Source: Bacteroidales bacterium
Lineage (GTDB): Bacteria > Bacteroidota > Bacteroidia > Bacteroidales > JAFGXI01
Direction: 5' to 3'
Length of the DNA stretch: 64,000 nt
Assembly (NCBI GenBank): GCA_016936665.1
Contig: JAFGXI010000013.1
Location: forward strand, 62,001 to 126,000
This document shows positions 37,384 to 46,775 of this stretch, one piece after another. The position numbers and the translations under genes are program-made. Each line of letters starts with the position of its first letter. The stretch's first letter is position 1. Below the pieces are notes generated by a model that saw only the letters and a list, made by a program, of their open reading frames with translations, ran no database searches and had not been told where the DNA came from.

Positions 37384-37965
37384 ATGAGGCAAACTACAGA
37401 AAGTGACAGTCAACTTATTCAAAGCTTCTTGAAAGGTGACGTGTCGGGCGTAGAAAAATTATTCAAAAGGTATCAAAATAAAATTTATACCTATATTTTT
37501 TTCCTAGTAAAAAAAGAAGATATTGCTGAAGATATATTTCAGGATACTTTTTTAAAGGTTTACCATTCATTAAAAAAAGGGAAATATAAAGACGACGGAC
37601 GTTTTGTGTCTTGGGCGACACGCATTGCTCATAACTTGGTAATTGATTATTTCAGAGAGCAAACCAAAACAAAAATGATTTCAGGACATGCACAAGAAGA
37701 TATTGTGTATTTCGAAAATTCCGAAAAAAACGTGGAGTCGCAGATTATCAATCAACAAATTCACGACGATATTAAAAAATTAATCGACTATTTACCTGAA
37801 GATCAGAGAGAAGTTGTAATAATGCGAAACTATATGGACATGAGTTTTAAAGAAATTGCTGACATTTCCGGAGTGAGTATAAATACAGCTTTAGGTCGAA
37901 TGAGATATGCAATTATTAACCTCAGAAAACTGATTAAAGAACATAATATTATAGTGCAACAATAG
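37384..37965 (+). CDS. ECF-type RNA polymerase sigma factor
   Basis: A 193-residue sigma-70 family protein with only regions 2 and 4. Region 2 spans about 25-95 (YQNKIYTYIFFLVKKEDIAEDIFQDTFLKVYHSL, shown here as the DIFQDTFLKVY core), with FVSWATRIAHNLVIDYFRE before the linker. Region 4 (about 128-182) has LPEDQREVVIMRNYMDMSFKEI-type helices and the HTH ISGVSINTALGRMRYA. ECF factors redirect polymerase to stress or envelope genes. No anti-sigma factor gene is next to it, and the following gene is a lipoprotein with its own promoter, so the target regulon is unknown. Confidence 0.93.
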   Translation: MRQTTESDSQLIQSFLKGDVSGVEKLFKRYQNKIYTYIFFLVKKEDIAEDIFQDTFLKVYHSLKKGKYKDDGRFVSWATRIAHNLVIDYFREQTKTKMISGHAQEDIVYFENSEKNVESQIINQQIHDDIKKLIDYLPEDQREVVIMRNYMDMSFKEIADISGVSINTALGRMRYAIINLRKLIKEHNIIVQQ

Positions 37966-38016
37966 AAAAATAAACGATTTCCTTGTATTATAATTGCTTA
38001 TTAATATTCAATTTGC

Positions 38017-38024
38017 TATATTTG
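38017..38024 (+). promoter_or_regulatory. Predicted promoter (-7 TATATTTG) for 38115-39398
   Basis: TATATTTG matches TAnnTTTG, and TTG at 37994-37996 sits 20 nt upstream as a -33 element. This gives a roughly 85-nt leader for the lipoprotein gene. Confidence 0.55.
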
Positions 38025-38114
38025 TTCGATGTAGAAATTGCATGATTTTGAGAAACGCGCAATTTTCTATAATCAATTAGAATACAGATATTTAAAACAT
38101 AAGTGTAATTACGT

Positions 38115-39398
38115 ATGAAAAAAGTCACTTTTTCCCTTATTATTGCGATTCTTGTTGCAGTTACTTTTCTAAACTCATGTAAGCCTGACGTTTATGCGCC
38201 TTCTTTAAAGTTAAAGTTAGAGCCATATTTAGTCTATTACGATAATGCATGGTACACTATTTATGATCAACAAGGAAATATAGATCCTAATATTCCTGAC
38301 GAAGTACTTAAAATGGGAGACATTCATCAATATGTTGACTTAAATACTAATATGAAATATACAATTGATGATAATGCTGAATTTTGGACTACTGCGTATT
38401 TAAATAATAATTATGAATATCCTAAGTACGAAGTAAGTGCCTATAGCAAAAACACCCCTACTGTCACCGTAAAGTATGATGAAACTATGGGTGTTGAAAA
38501 TGGAGATGGCATAGATTTAGGATTGACAGGCGTATATAAAATAACATATTCAGCAGTTGACGAAGGAAATGAGAGTAAAAAATACGTAAATGTTAGAGTC
38601 TATAATTCATATAAAAATATGACTGGTATTTACACTTCTCGCTTATACAAAATTAATACAGGAACAGGAGGACTCAGTTTATGGGGCCAGAATTACAACT
38701 TTGGAGAAGCAAAAGTTGTAAAATTCGAAGAAGATTTTACTGTTGATAAGAAAATAAAAGTTAACAGATTCTTGAATAACGGAAATCTTAAAGGCGTCAT
38801 TAAAGGTGAGCTGACAACTTTCCCAACTGAGTGTGTCGTTGGAAATAAAAAAGAAGTTGAAGGAGAAACCAAAACTGTTATTGAGATACTTGTTAAAGGT
38901 TCTGTTGTAGAAAATGATGCTTACATATACGGCGCTGGCTCTTACGGTTCTGGTGGAATTGCCGATCAGATTGTATTAAATTATTGTCAGCAAAATGGAT
39001 TGTTGGCACAGATTACTTCCATATTTAACGAAGTTATGGAGAAAGATACTATTTCTACAGAAACTTTAGTGGTCTTCACAAACAGAACTTTAAATAATGT
39101 TACTCAAGGTGAAATTTCTGAAATTTCTCTTGTAAACACTGATGGAGAGTCAATTGCTGTGCCTTTTGTTTCGGTTCAGTATAAAGTTGAACGCTTTAAA
39201 AGCGTATCATCAACAGCTACTCAATACGATTATGAGTTAACAGATGGCACTCGATGGGTAAATATAGATTCCCCTGGCAGAATCTGGACAAGTACGTTTT
39301 TAGAAATGTTTGTAAAACAAATATACTGGTACAACGATGCTAATAAAGCAAACATTTCAGCCATTTCTGAAACTGTTATTAGTGGAATATCTTACTAG
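38115..39398 (+). CDS. Lipoprotein with Ig-like (DUF5011-type) domain
   Basis: A 427-residue protein with a signal and lipobox FLNSC (Cys 22), so a surface or periplasmic lipoprotein. Residues about 100-165 resemble a bacterial Ig-like/DUF5011 fold (TVTVKYDETMGVENGDGIDL, GVYKITYSAVDEGNESKKYV). The remainder is beta-rich without recognised motifs. Similar proteins occur beside SusD-like systems, but none is here. It follows the ECF sigma gene by 149 nt with its own promoter and a strong terminator, so it is probably a separate unit. Function is unknown. Confidence 0.75.
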   Translation: MKKVTFSLIIAILVAVTFLNSCKPDVYAPSLKLKLEPYLVYYDNAWYTIYDQQGNIDPNIPDEVLKMGDIHQYVDLNTNMKYTIDDNAEFWTTAYLNNNYEYPKYEVSAYSKNTPTVTVKYDETMGVENGDGIDLGLTGVYKITYSAVDEGNESKKYVNVRVYNSYKNMTGIYTSRLYKINTGTGGLSLWGQNYNFGEAKVVKFEEDFTVDKKIKVNRFLNNGNLKGVIKGELTTFPTECVVGNKKEVEGETKTVIEILVKGSVVENDAYIYGAGSYGSGGIADQIVLNYCQQNGLLAQITSIFNEVMEKDTISTETLVVFTNRTLNNVTQGEISEISLVNTDGESIAVPFVSVQYKVERFKSVSSTATQYDYELTDGTRWVNIDSPGRIWTSTFLEMFVKQIYWYNDANKANISAISETVISGISY

Positions 39399-39419
39399 AT
39401 AGTTATATAAAAAATTGTT

Positions 39420-39454
39420 ATAGAGCTACTCATTAAAAGTGGCTCTATTTTTTT
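39420..39454 (+). terminator. Intrinsic terminator after the lipoprotein gene
   Basis: ATAGAGCTAC pairs with GTGGCTCTAT (one wobble), loop of about 8 nt, then TTTTTTT. It ends just 6 nt before the next start codon. Confidence 0.88.
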
Positions 39455-39460
39455 ATACTT

Positions 39461-41380
39461 ATGACAATAAAAGACGAAACATATTTAAAACAAATCAAGA
39501 TATTTTGGTATCGAACTTTGTTTCTACTTTTAATCTTTCAAGTTACTCGATTGTTTTTTTACATTTTTAATTATTCCAAATTTTCTGTATTAAGCTTTGG
39601 GGAGACTGTTTGGGCTTTTATTGTTGGTTTAAGATTTGACATTGTTAGTATAGGAATTTTCAACTCAGTCTTTATCTTACTTAGTATTCTCCCTTTTAAC
39701 TTCATTGGTAAAAGAACTTATCAATTCTTCTTAAAAACATTATTTATTCTGATTAACAGTATATTATTGATTTCTAATTTAATGGATACTGTTTATTTTC
39801 AGTTCACCCAAAAAAGATCGACCTCAGAGATATTACAAGTGGTATCTGGCGACGACTTTAAAAATCTATTATTTCAATATATAAGAGATTATTGGTTTGT
39901 TTTTTTACTTTTCATTTTCATTTTATATGCATTAATAAGATTTTATCCTAAAGCAAGTTTTATAGAAAAAACAAAAATTTCTTTCATACAGGCGGCTTTT
40001 CGTTTTATTATTTTCATAGGCATTATTGCGGTAACAACAGCCGCTATCAGAGGGTTCGGCCACCGACCTATTGCTATAACCTCAGCCGCAAAATTCACTA
40101 ATGCAAATGCTGTATCTTTGGTACTCAATACGCCTTTCACTATTATTAACACTATAAATAAGGAGAGTTTAGAGCCTTTGCATTATTATAATGATGATAC
40201 TCTTTCTAATATATTTACGCCAATTCATCAATATAATAGGCATGCGACCAGAAAATTAAATGTTGTAATTTTTATATTAGAAAGTTTTGGTAAAGAATAC
40301 TCCGCCTACTTCAATCCTAAAACGCAAGGCTATATGCCTTTTATAGACTCATTATGCAAGGAATCGTTACATTTTAGATACAGTTTTGCCAACGGTAAAA
40401 GATCTATGGACGCTGTAGCTTCTATATTCAATTCGATGCCCTCTTTAATGAATACACCATATTTAATTTCTCCTTATGCGTCTAACAAATCTTCCGGGCT
40501 TGCTTCGGTACTCAAAGATTGGGGTTATAAAACCAGCTTTATGCACGGCGGAGCTAATGGAACTATGGACTTCGATAAGTTTTGTTACATGTCGGGTTTT
40601 GAAAAATATTTCGGAAAAGATGAATATCCGAATAAAAAAGATTTTGATGGTTTGTGGGGAATCTTCGATGAGCCTTATTTACAATGGTCTGTTGAAAAAA
40701 TGAGTGAATTTGAACAACCATTTTTTAATGCGATATTCACACTTTCTTCGCATCACCCATATACCATTCCGGAAGAATATAAAAATAAATTTTCAAAAGG
40801 GACTTTAGAAATACACGAGAGCATTGGTTATGCTGATTTTGCTTTAAAACAATTTTTTAAAAAAGCTCAAAATACAGATTGGTTTAAAAATACACTTTTT
40901 ATTTTTACAGCAGATCACACTTCGATTTCAGAAGATAAATATTACCAAAGAAATCTAGGGACTTATGCTATACCTATCTTTTTTTACAAATCTGGCGATA
41001 GCACACTAAAAGGGTTATCTCAAAAAATAATGCAGCAAATTGACATTATGCCCAGTGTTTTAGATTATCTGGGATATCAGCAAAAAATTTACGCTTTTGG
41101 CAACAGTATTTTTGACAACTCAAGGTCTGAATATCTAATAAATTATATCAATAATCAATATCTCTTTGCTAACGAAAATCTACTTTCACTCAGCGACACT
41201 TCTGAGGTAAATGCATTATACCTGTATAGAAAAGACAGTATGCTGTTCAATAATTTAATTAACAAACCTGAAACAAGAGCGCAATACGACAAACAATCCG
41301 ATTCTCTATTTAAAGCCATCGTTCAAACATATAACAAAGACTTAATTCAAAATAAAGCCTTTATAAACCATGAGCCATAA
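39461..41380 (+). CDS. LtaS/MdoB-like phosphoglycerol (sulfatase-fold) transferase
   Basis: A 639-residue inner-membrane protein: five membrane helices (about 15-205) and then a large periplasmic alkaline-phosphatase/sulfatase domain (about 260-560). The metal-site motif LNVVIFILESFGKE (Glu of the LES) and the nucleophile segment ANGKRSMDAVASIFNSMPSL are visible. The nucleophile slot is Ser rather than the Thr of LtaS. FTADHTS and SSHHPYTIP supply later metal ligands. The family moves phosphoglycerol or phosphoethanolamine from phospholipid to a glycan or lipid acceptor and leaves diacylglycerol. It overlaps the diacylglycerol-kinase-like gene by 11 nt, which fits recycling of that by-product. 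Confidence 0.88.
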   Translation: MTIKDETYLKQIKIFWYRTLFLLLIFQVTRLFFYIFNYSKFSVLSFGETVWAFIVGLRFDIVSIGIFNSVFILLSILPFNFIGKRTYQFFLKTLFILINSILLISNLMDTVYFQFTQKRSTSEILQVVSGDDFKNLLFQYIRDYWFVFLLFIFILYALIRFYPKASFIEKTKISFIQAAFRFIIFIGIIAVTTAAIRGFGHRPIAITSAAKFTNANAVSLVLNTPFTIINTINKESLEPLHYYNDDTLSNIFTPIHQYNRHATRKLNVVIFILESFGKEYSAYFNPKTQGYMPFIDSLCKESLHFRYSFANGKRSMDAVASIFNSMPSLMNTPYLISPYASNKSSGLASVLKDWGYKTSFMHGGANGTMDFDKFCYMSGFEKYFGKDEYPNKKDFDGLWGIFDEPYLQWSVEKMSEFEQPFFNAIFTLSSHHPYTIPEEYKNKFSKGTLEIHESIGYADFALKQFFKKAQNTDWFKNTLFIFTADHTSISEDKYYQRNLGTYAIPIFFYKSGDSTLKGLSQKIMQQIDIMPSVLDYLGYQQKIYAFGNSIFDNSRSEYLINYINNQYLFANENLLSLSDTSEVNALYLYRKDSMLFNNLINKPETRAQYDKQSDSLFKAIVQTYNKDLIQNKAFINHEP

Positions 41381-42239
41381 AATTTCATTTATCATCAACC
41401 CTATTTCTGGCAATGGAAAGCAAAAAGCTTTGATTCCTTATATTCGCCAATATCTAAACTCACAATTCAAGGTTGATTTTTTAATGACCAAAGCGCCAAA
41501 ACATGCTACCGAACTAGCCCAAAAAGCGGCTCTTAGCTCAACCGCAGTTATTGCTGTTGGAGGAGATGGGTCGGTCAACGAAGTTGCACAAGGATTATTA
41601 AACTCGAATGTTTTAATGGGAATCGTTCCTATGGGATCCGGTAATGGATTGGCTCGTCACTTGAACATTCCTTTAAAACTGGAGAATGCTATAGCTTTAA
41701 TAAATAAACTTGAGTACAAAACCATTGATGCAATAAAAATCAACAATTCTTTAAGCATGAATGTTTCCGGAATTGGCTTCGATGCTTTTGTAGCCGATCG
41801 TTTTGCAAAATCGGGGAAAAGAGGATTTAATACCTACATAAAAGAAACATTAAAAGCATACAGACATTATAAAGCTAATCTGTTTAAAATTGAAACAAGT
41901 CAAGGAATAATAGAAAGTAAGGCTCTACTAGTTAGCTTAGCCAACTCTTCACAATTTGGGAACAATGCATATATTGCACCAAATGCCTCGGTAACTGATG
42001 GTTTAATTGATTTAGTGATTTTATCACCATTCAGTGTTCTTCAAGCTCCTAGTGTTGGAATTAGATTACTTCAGAAGCAAGTCGACAAAAGTCGATTTGT
42101 TCAAATTATACAAACCAAAAAAGTGACTATCGAGAGTGAAACTAACTTTCATTTACATATCGATGGCGAACCAATGGGAGAAATGAAAAGCATAGAAGCA
42201 GAAATAATTCCTCAGGCTATTAAAATGATTTGTTCTTAA
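41370..42239 (+). CDS. Diacylglycerol/lipid kinase (DgkB/YegS family)
   Basis: A 289-residue soluble lipid kinase of the DAGK-catalytic fold. The N-terminal [10 protein letters not shown] (about 8-17) and the [14 protein letters not shown] nucleotide loop (about 67-80) are clear, followed by [13 protein letters not shown] (about 90-102), where Gly-rich and Asn residues position ATP and lipid. It phosphorylates diacylglycerol or a related lipid such as a sphingoid base. Its ATG lies inside the end of the LtaS-like gene (11-nt overlap), so translation is coupled. Its TAA interlocks with the TAA of convergent ribBA within TTAA. Confidence 0.92.
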   Translation: MSHKISFIINPISGNGKQKALIPYIRQYLNSQFKVDFLMTKAPKHATELAQKAALSSTAVIAVGGDGSVNEVAQGLLNSNVLMGIVPMGSGNGLARHLNIPLKLENAIALINKLEYKTIDAIKINNSLSMNVSGIGFDAFVADRFAKSGKRGFNTYIKETLKAYRHYKANLFKIETSQGIIESKALLVSLANSSQFGNNAYIAPNASVTDGLIDLVILSPFSVLQAPSVGIRLLQKQVDKSRFVQIIQTKKVTIESETNFHLHIDGEPMGEMKSIEAEIIPQAIKMICS

Positions 42240-43471
42240 TCTTTTTCGGGCGAATACTGTATTAAATCTAAATAATGCCCCATTCTGATTTGTTTGGTCT
42301 CTAAATAACGCTGATTGTATTTGTTAGGCTTAATTACATTTGGAACAATTTCAACAATTTCTAAACCATAGCCTTCTAGGCCAACACGTTTAACGGGATT
42401 GTTAGTAATCAAACGAATTTTTTTAATTCCTAAATTTCTCAATATCTGTGCACCTACACCATAATCTCGTTCATCGTCTTTAAACCCTAAATGCGTGTTA
42501 GCATCAACAGTATCGAAGCCTTGCTCTTGCAATTTATAAGCTCTCATTTTATTCATTAAACCAATACCTCTACCCTCTTGGTTCATATATACAACCACAC
42601 CTTTCCCTTCTTTCTCAACCATTTCCATCGCTTTTTCTAGTTGAGGACCACAATCACAACGCAAAGAACCAAAAATATCCCCCGTAGCACACGAAGAGTG
42701 AACTCTAACCAGAACAGGCTCATTCTCATCCCACTCGCCTTTTATTAAAGCCACATGCTCCAATCCGTTCGATTTTTGCAAAAAAGGAATTAAATCGAAA
42801 TGCCCATGAGCTGTTGGCATTTTAACCCTAACCCCCTGAACCACTAAGCTCTCTTGTTTTAAACGATAAGCAATTAAATCTTTTATTGTGATGATTTTTA
42901 ATTCGAACCTTTCAGCTATTTTAACCAATTGTGGTAAACGAGCCATTGTGCCATCTTCGTTCATAATCTCTACCAAAACGCCTCCAGGTTCCAAACCCGC
43001 TAAACGCGTCAAATCCACACCTGCTTCGGTATGACCGGCTCTTCTTAGCACTCCTCTATCTTTGGCTTTCAGTGGAAAAATATGACCCGGACGGCCAAGG
43101 TCTTCTGGCTTTGTAGTTTTATCGACCAAAGCTTTAATAGTCATGGCCCGATCGTAAGCAGAAATACCGGTTGTACAACCATGCCCAATTAAGTCGACAG
43201 ACACTGTAAACGGAGTTTCGTGAGTTGCTGTGTTTTTGCCAACCATCAATTCTAAATCTAATCTATTGCAAGTTTCTTCTGGAATTGAAGTACAAATCAA
43301 ACCTCTACCATGCGTTGCCATAAAGTTAACAATCTCAGGAGTTACTTTTTCAGCAGCACAGATAAAATCACCTTCATTCTCTCTATCTTCATCATCGACA
43401 ACAATGATAACTTTCCCCTCTTTAATATCTTCGATAGCTTCTTCTATTGTATTTAATTTGAATTCTGACAT
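42236..43471 (-). CDS. ribBA: Bifunctional DHBP synthase / GTP cyclohydrolase II
   Basis: A 411-residue riboflavin-synthesis enzyme. The N-terminal half (about 1-200) is 3,4-dihydroxy-2-butanone-4-phosphate synthase: [16 protein letters not shown] carries the acidic metal ligands, and [16 protein letters not shown] follows. The C-terminal half (about 205-405) is GTP cyclohydrolase II, with zinc ligands in [17 protein letters not shown] (C-x10-C-x-C) and the catalytic NQEGRGIGL and [12 protein letters not shown] loops. Both active sites look intact. No FMN riboswitch is visible in the upstream 95 nt. A -7 box at 43485-43492 would give a leader of only about 10 nt. Confidence 0.97.
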   Translation of the reverse strand: MSEFKLNTIEEAIEDIKEGKVIIVVDDEDRENEGDFICAAEKVTPEIVNFMATHGRGLICTSIPEETCNRLDLELMVGKNTATHETPFTVSVDLIGHGCTTGISAYDRAMTIKALVDKTTKPEDLGRPGHIFPLKAKDRGVLRRAGHTEAGVDLTRLAGLEPGGVLVEIMNEDGTMARLPQLVKIAERFELKIITIKDLIAYRLKQESLVVQGVRVKMPTAHGHFDLIPFLQKSNGLEHVALIKGEWDENEPVLVRVHSSCATGDIFGSLRCDCGPQLEKAMEMVEKEGKGVVVYMNQEGRGIGLMNKMRAYKLQEQGFDTVDANTHLGFKDDERDYGVGAQILRNLGIKKIRLITNNPVKRVGLEGYGLEIVEIVPNVIKPNKYNQRYLETKQIRMGHYLDLIQYSPEKD

Positions 43472-43484
43472 GGTATTTTTTTTG

Positions 43485-43492
43485 CAAAAGTA
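43485..43492 (-). promoter_or_regulatory. Predicted -7 box (TACTTTTG) for ribBA
   Basis: The minus strand reads TACTTTTG, matching TAnnTTTG, 13 nt upstream of the ATG. This implies a nearly leaderless mRNA. Confidence 0.5.
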
Positions 43493-43566
43493 CAGTTTAA
43501 TTAGGTGTTTTTCAATTTTTAACAGTATAAATAACGATGTTTAATATAGCGAGTTTCACGACTTTG

Positions 43567-45009
43567 CTATCTCTTTTTTTTCAGTTTTGCTATAAGTTTC
43601 TTAATGAATAAGAAATAACTATCGATGTTAAGAATAACCGAATCTCTAGAAGCTTTATAGGTTAAAAACAAACCAACAGGAAACAGAACAAACGATGATG
43701 CCCACATTCCTGAAAATGCAGAAAAATCGCCTTCTCTTGCTATTTTTTCGCCGGTGATTGATATAACATAATACAATAGAAAGAATACAATTGAAACTAC
43801 AACCGGCATACCTAATCCGCCCTTTCTAATAATCGCTCCCAAAGGGGCTCCAATAAAAAACAAAATGATGCATGCTACCGAAAGCGTTAATTTGCGATGC
43901 CACTCTATTTCGTATCGACTGAGCCATTCTTTTCTACTACTAATATCATCGTTAGAATTTTCTACGTAATTTCTAACAGAACGTGCAAAATTGACTGCTA
44001 AATCAACCGCATTTACTTGTTTTTCGATAGACATATTTTCGAAAAGGCTGTCGGTATTCAAATAAACTAAATCATTTTTGTACATTAAGCTGTCTGCTTT
44101 TATTTCTCGTCGGTAATAATTATTAAATATTAAATCGTTTGGAATATTATTTTCTCTCTCGGCCAATTTAGCACTAAGCGAATCAATGGTAAATTCTAAT
44201 TGCTTTAAGTTGAGCATTTGAAAATGATCTTTCCACAAATTTTCGTCATTACGCTTCAAACCAAAACCATCTAAAGAAAAGAGGATTTTTTCTTTTTCGT
44301 ATGCATGCCTGTCGAAAGGCAGTTTGGTTTCGTTAAACGCAACCCCTTCTTCTTCGACATCTTCGTAATATGCACCGTGGTACAATTCGAGAATCATATT
44401 CTTTTTGTCTTCAGAAAGATACATTTTTCCGGAGTCTGCCACATGAACAATTCGATTGCCTTTTCTGTCGGAATGGTCGTAAATCATCATTCCATAAAGC
44501 ATATTTGTTTCATTATCCTTTTTAGCTACTTTAATGCTATAATCTTTAAGATTACTTGTAAATACACCTGGCTTTATATTTAACTCCGGCCTTGTATCTT
44601 GTATATCTTTTATTAATGAGCGCATTTTAAGAGATGAAAAAGGCATCACATTATTTGAAAAGAAAAAAGCGCCAATGCTAATCATTCCGATAAGAACAAT
44701 AAGTGGAGACATTATTTTCAATAAAGGAACACCGGCCGATTTAAATGCCAATAACTCGTTATTTTCGCCCATACTTCCGAACAACATAATAGAAGATAGC
44801 AAAATGGCCATTGGCAACGACATTGGAATTAGATTAAGCGTTGAGTAAAACAACAACTCAAAGATAACTGAGAAATCCAATCCTTTTCCTACTAAATCGT
44901 CGATATATTTCCATATAAACTGAAGCAGGAATATAAATAAAGCAATAAAAAAAGTGAGGAAGAATGGCCCCAAATACGATTTTAAAAGTAAGCTATATAA
45001 TTTCTTCAC
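43567..45009 (-). CDS. LptF/LptG family permease (YjgP/YjgQ)
   Basis: A 480-residue inner-membrane protein of the LptF/LptG family, which with LptB pulls lipopolysaccharide from the membrane toward LptC. There are three N-terminal helices (about 10-130, including LIPMSLPMAILLSSIMLFG and the FKSAGVPLLKIMSPL coupling loop), a long periplasmic beta domain (about 135-370), and three C-terminal helices (about 380-470, with APLGAIIRKGGLGMPVV). A single Bacteroidota protein is hard to assign as LptF or LptG. It is a single gene, with a possible -7 box TAAATTTG at 45029-45036 on the minus strand. Confidence 0.92.
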   Translation of the reverse strand: MKKLYSLLLKSYLGPFFLTFFIALFIFLLQFIWKYIDDLVGKGLDFSVIFELLFYSTLNLIPMSLPMAILLSSIMLFGSMGENNELLAFKSAGVPLLKIMSPLIVLIGMISIGAFFFSNNVMPFSSLKMRSLIKDIQDTRPELNIKPGVFTSNLKDYSIKVAKKDNETNMLYGMMIYDHSDRKGNRIVHVADSGKMYLSEDKKNMILELYHGAYYEDVEEEGVAFNETKLPFDRHAYEKEKILFSLDGFGLKRNDENLWKDHFQMLNLKQLEFTIDSLSAKLAERENNIPNDLIFNNYYRREIKADSLMYKNDLVYLNTDSLFENMSIEKQVNAVDLAVNFARSVRNYVENSNDDISSRKEWLSRYEIEWHRKLTLSVACIILFFIGAPLGAIIRKGGLGMPVVVSIVFFLLYYVISITGEKIAREGDFSAFSGMWASSFVLFPVGLFLTYKASRDSVILNIDSYFLFIKKLIAKLKKKR

Positions 45010-45087
45010 GTTCCGATTTTCTGAACCACAAATTTAACCAAAGTGAATAAATCTTTGCTCTAATATTAAGCAAATAAACGTTAATTT

Positions 45088-45135
45088 AAAAAATAAAAGC
45101 TACTGCCGTTAGATTATAAACTAAAGCAGTAGCTT
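45088..45135 (-). terminator. Intrinsic terminator after the DUF4476 gene
   Basis: AAGCTACTGC (45097 side) pairs perfectly with GCAGTAGCTT (45126-45135). On the minus strand the stem is followed by TTATTTTTT. It lies 20 nt past the stop of 45156-46142. Confidence 0.85.
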
Positions 45136-45155
45136 CTACATGTAATACTTATCAA

Positions 45156-46142
45156 TTACTTTTTAATAAAATCGTTTAACTCGTCGATGCTCGACTCAAA
45201 ACCAAAAGCATCATTCACTTTGTAGTAATTTTCCACATCGTAAGTATGTTTGTAACAATACTTGGCTATTTCTAGTTTTGAGCTTTCGTAAGTAAACAAC
45301 TCCATCAAAGATTTTACCTGCTCTGAAGTTAAGCAATTGGCGTCTACAATTTGCTTTGCAATAGTGAGTTTAGAATCTTCAAAATCTTTAGATTCGATGC
45401 TCGATTTAGCTGAATTAAAATTACTTTGACTCATAGGATGATGACACCCTACACGACCATGATATGAGTGTTCGTTGCCTTGGTGGACTTCGTATTCATC
45501 AACATCATCTTCAGTTTCGTCGTAGCCGTAAGACGAACTACTAACCGTTGTGCTTGTTGTTGTGGTTGTTGTTTCTGTGTAAGTTACATCGGAACTTCCG
45601 GTAGGTACTCCATTGATCGTCATGTTTACATTCATTCCCATGTCTTGCTCGCCAACATTAACTTGCATATTTACATCTGAATTGGAGGCAACATTTTGAC
45701 TATTGGTTGTTGTTGTAATGGTTGTTGTATTAGTTTGCGTTTCCTCAACTGGACTTTCTGAATAAGCAACTTCTGTCTGATATTCTACAGCCTGAGGAGC
45801 CTGAGCTAAGGGCACTTGGCTAACATATTTTAATGCGTATAAGCCTTTTTTATTCAGTTTGATGGAATAAGTATATTCCTCTCCTTTGGTGTTGAAATAA
45901 ATGTTTTTATCGAATTCTTTTTGGTTGGTTAAGGTTTTTTCGAAAATGATTTTTACTTGATAGGCATCGGCATTTAAACCCGTCACTTTAACATTAGTTT
46001 GAGGCTGTTGATTTTGTTTTACACCATTGATTACCAAATAAAAAGTTTCTCCTTGCTCAGAAAAAACAATCATGTTAGAATTTTGTGCTTTAAGATTGAA
46101 TATCATCAAAATAAAGCTGATTGAGAATAAAATTATTTTCAT
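45156..46142 (-). CDS. Secreted DUF4476 protein with Thr-rich linker
   Basis: A 328-residue exported protein: a signal peptide (about 1-19), an N-terminal beta domain (about 22-110), and a low-complexity linker rich in Thr, Ser and Val (about 135-215). The C-terminal DUF4476 helical domain is at about 235-325, with FNSAKSSIESKDFEDSKLTI and LTSEQVKSLMELFTYESSKL, containing the repeated S-K-L-x-x-A-K phrase typical of this domain. Function is unknown; the helical domain is proposed to be a binding module. Single gene with a -7 box at 46165-46172 and a terminator. Confidence 0.87.
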   Translation of the reverse strand: MKIILFSISFILMIFNLKAQNSNMIVFSEQGETFYLVINGVKQNQQPQTNVKVTGLNADAYQVKIIFEKTLTNQKEFDKNIYFNTKGEEYTYSIKLNKKGLYALKYVSQVPLAQAPQAVEYQTEVAYSESPVEETQTNTTTITTTTNSQNVASNSDVNMQVNVGEQDMGMNVNMTINGVPTGSSDVTYTETTTTTTSTTVSSSSYGYDETEDDVDEYEVHQGNEHSYHGRVGCHHPMSQSNFNSAKSSIESKDFEDSKLTIAKQIVDANCLTSEQVKSLMELFTYESSKLEIAKYCYKHTYDVENYYKVNDAFGFESSIDELNDFIKK

Positions 46143-46164
46143 ATAAATAATGTTAATATATCTT

Positions 46165-46172
46165 CAAATATA
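46165..46172 (-). promoter_or_regulatory. Predicted -7 box (TATATTTG) for the DUF4476 gene
   Basis: The minus strand reads TATATTTG, an exact TAnnTTTG match, 22 nt upstream of the ATG. Confidence 0.55.
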
Positions 46173-46196
46173 AGCTAAACTATAACACACTCTTAA

Positions 46197-46775
46197 TTAG
46201 TCTTCAACAATAATTTTAAAACTATCAAGCACCCCTTCTACCGCTATTCGTGATATTATAAGTCCATCAACGACATTGTTCTGGGGGGATATTGAAAAGT
46301 TAAATGAGTTGCGTAAATTGGCTTTTGTTAGATTAGTGGATTCAAAGATCGAGCCAGAAAAATCGCAAAAATCAAACTTGCATTTGTCTAGTTGACTTTC
46401 GGAAAAATCGACCGCAATAAGAGAGCATTTTACAAATTGGGTAGAGGATATTTTACATTGATAAAAAGACGAATCGTTCAAAGTGCACTTTTCAAAATTA
46501 AATTCAAGTCCAAACGAATTTGCATCTTCGAAGCGAATGCCTAACATTTTACAAGATGTAAACTGAGTATTTCTAAAAGTCGTTTGATGAATCTGAATTA
46601 AAGACAAATTGCATTCTTCAAACCTACAGTCTACAAATTCTTTTTTCGATAAATCTACGGCTTCGAAATTGCAATTTTTAAATATGCAATTTTCTAGTTC
46701 CATTGCTTTAAAAGGTTTGGAAATACAGAAATCTTCGTTTTCGAATATTCGATTTACAAGATAAATATCGCTCAT
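46197..46775 (-). CDS. Pentapeptide-repeat protein
   Basis: A 192-residue soluble protein made largely of A(D/N)LXX-type pentapeptide repeats with many aromatic and Cys positions, for example LENCIFKNCNFEAVDLSKKE and LTKANLRNSFNF. Such proteins form a right-handed quadrilateral beta helix. Some (Qnr/MfpA) protect DNA gyrase, and most have unknown roles. Compared with Qnr (about 218 residues) it is shorter and has a long C-terminal non-repeat tail. Its ATG overlaps the marC stop as TAATG, so the two are co-translated. Confidence 0.88.
   Translation of the reverse strand: MSDIYLVNRIFENEDFCISKPFKAMELENCIFKNCNFEAVDLSKKEFVDCRFEECNLSLIQIHQTTFRNTQFTSCKMLGIRFEDANSFGLEFNFEKCTLNDSSFYQCKISSTQFVKCSLIAVDFSESQLDKCKFDFCDFSGSIFESTNLTKANLRNSFNFSISPQNNVVDGLIISRIAVEGVLDSFKIIVED

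Noticed and set aside
43472..43566. FMN riboswitch before ribBA
   Set aside because: The spacer is only about 95 nt and lacks the conserved RFN elements; the predicted leader is about 10 nt.
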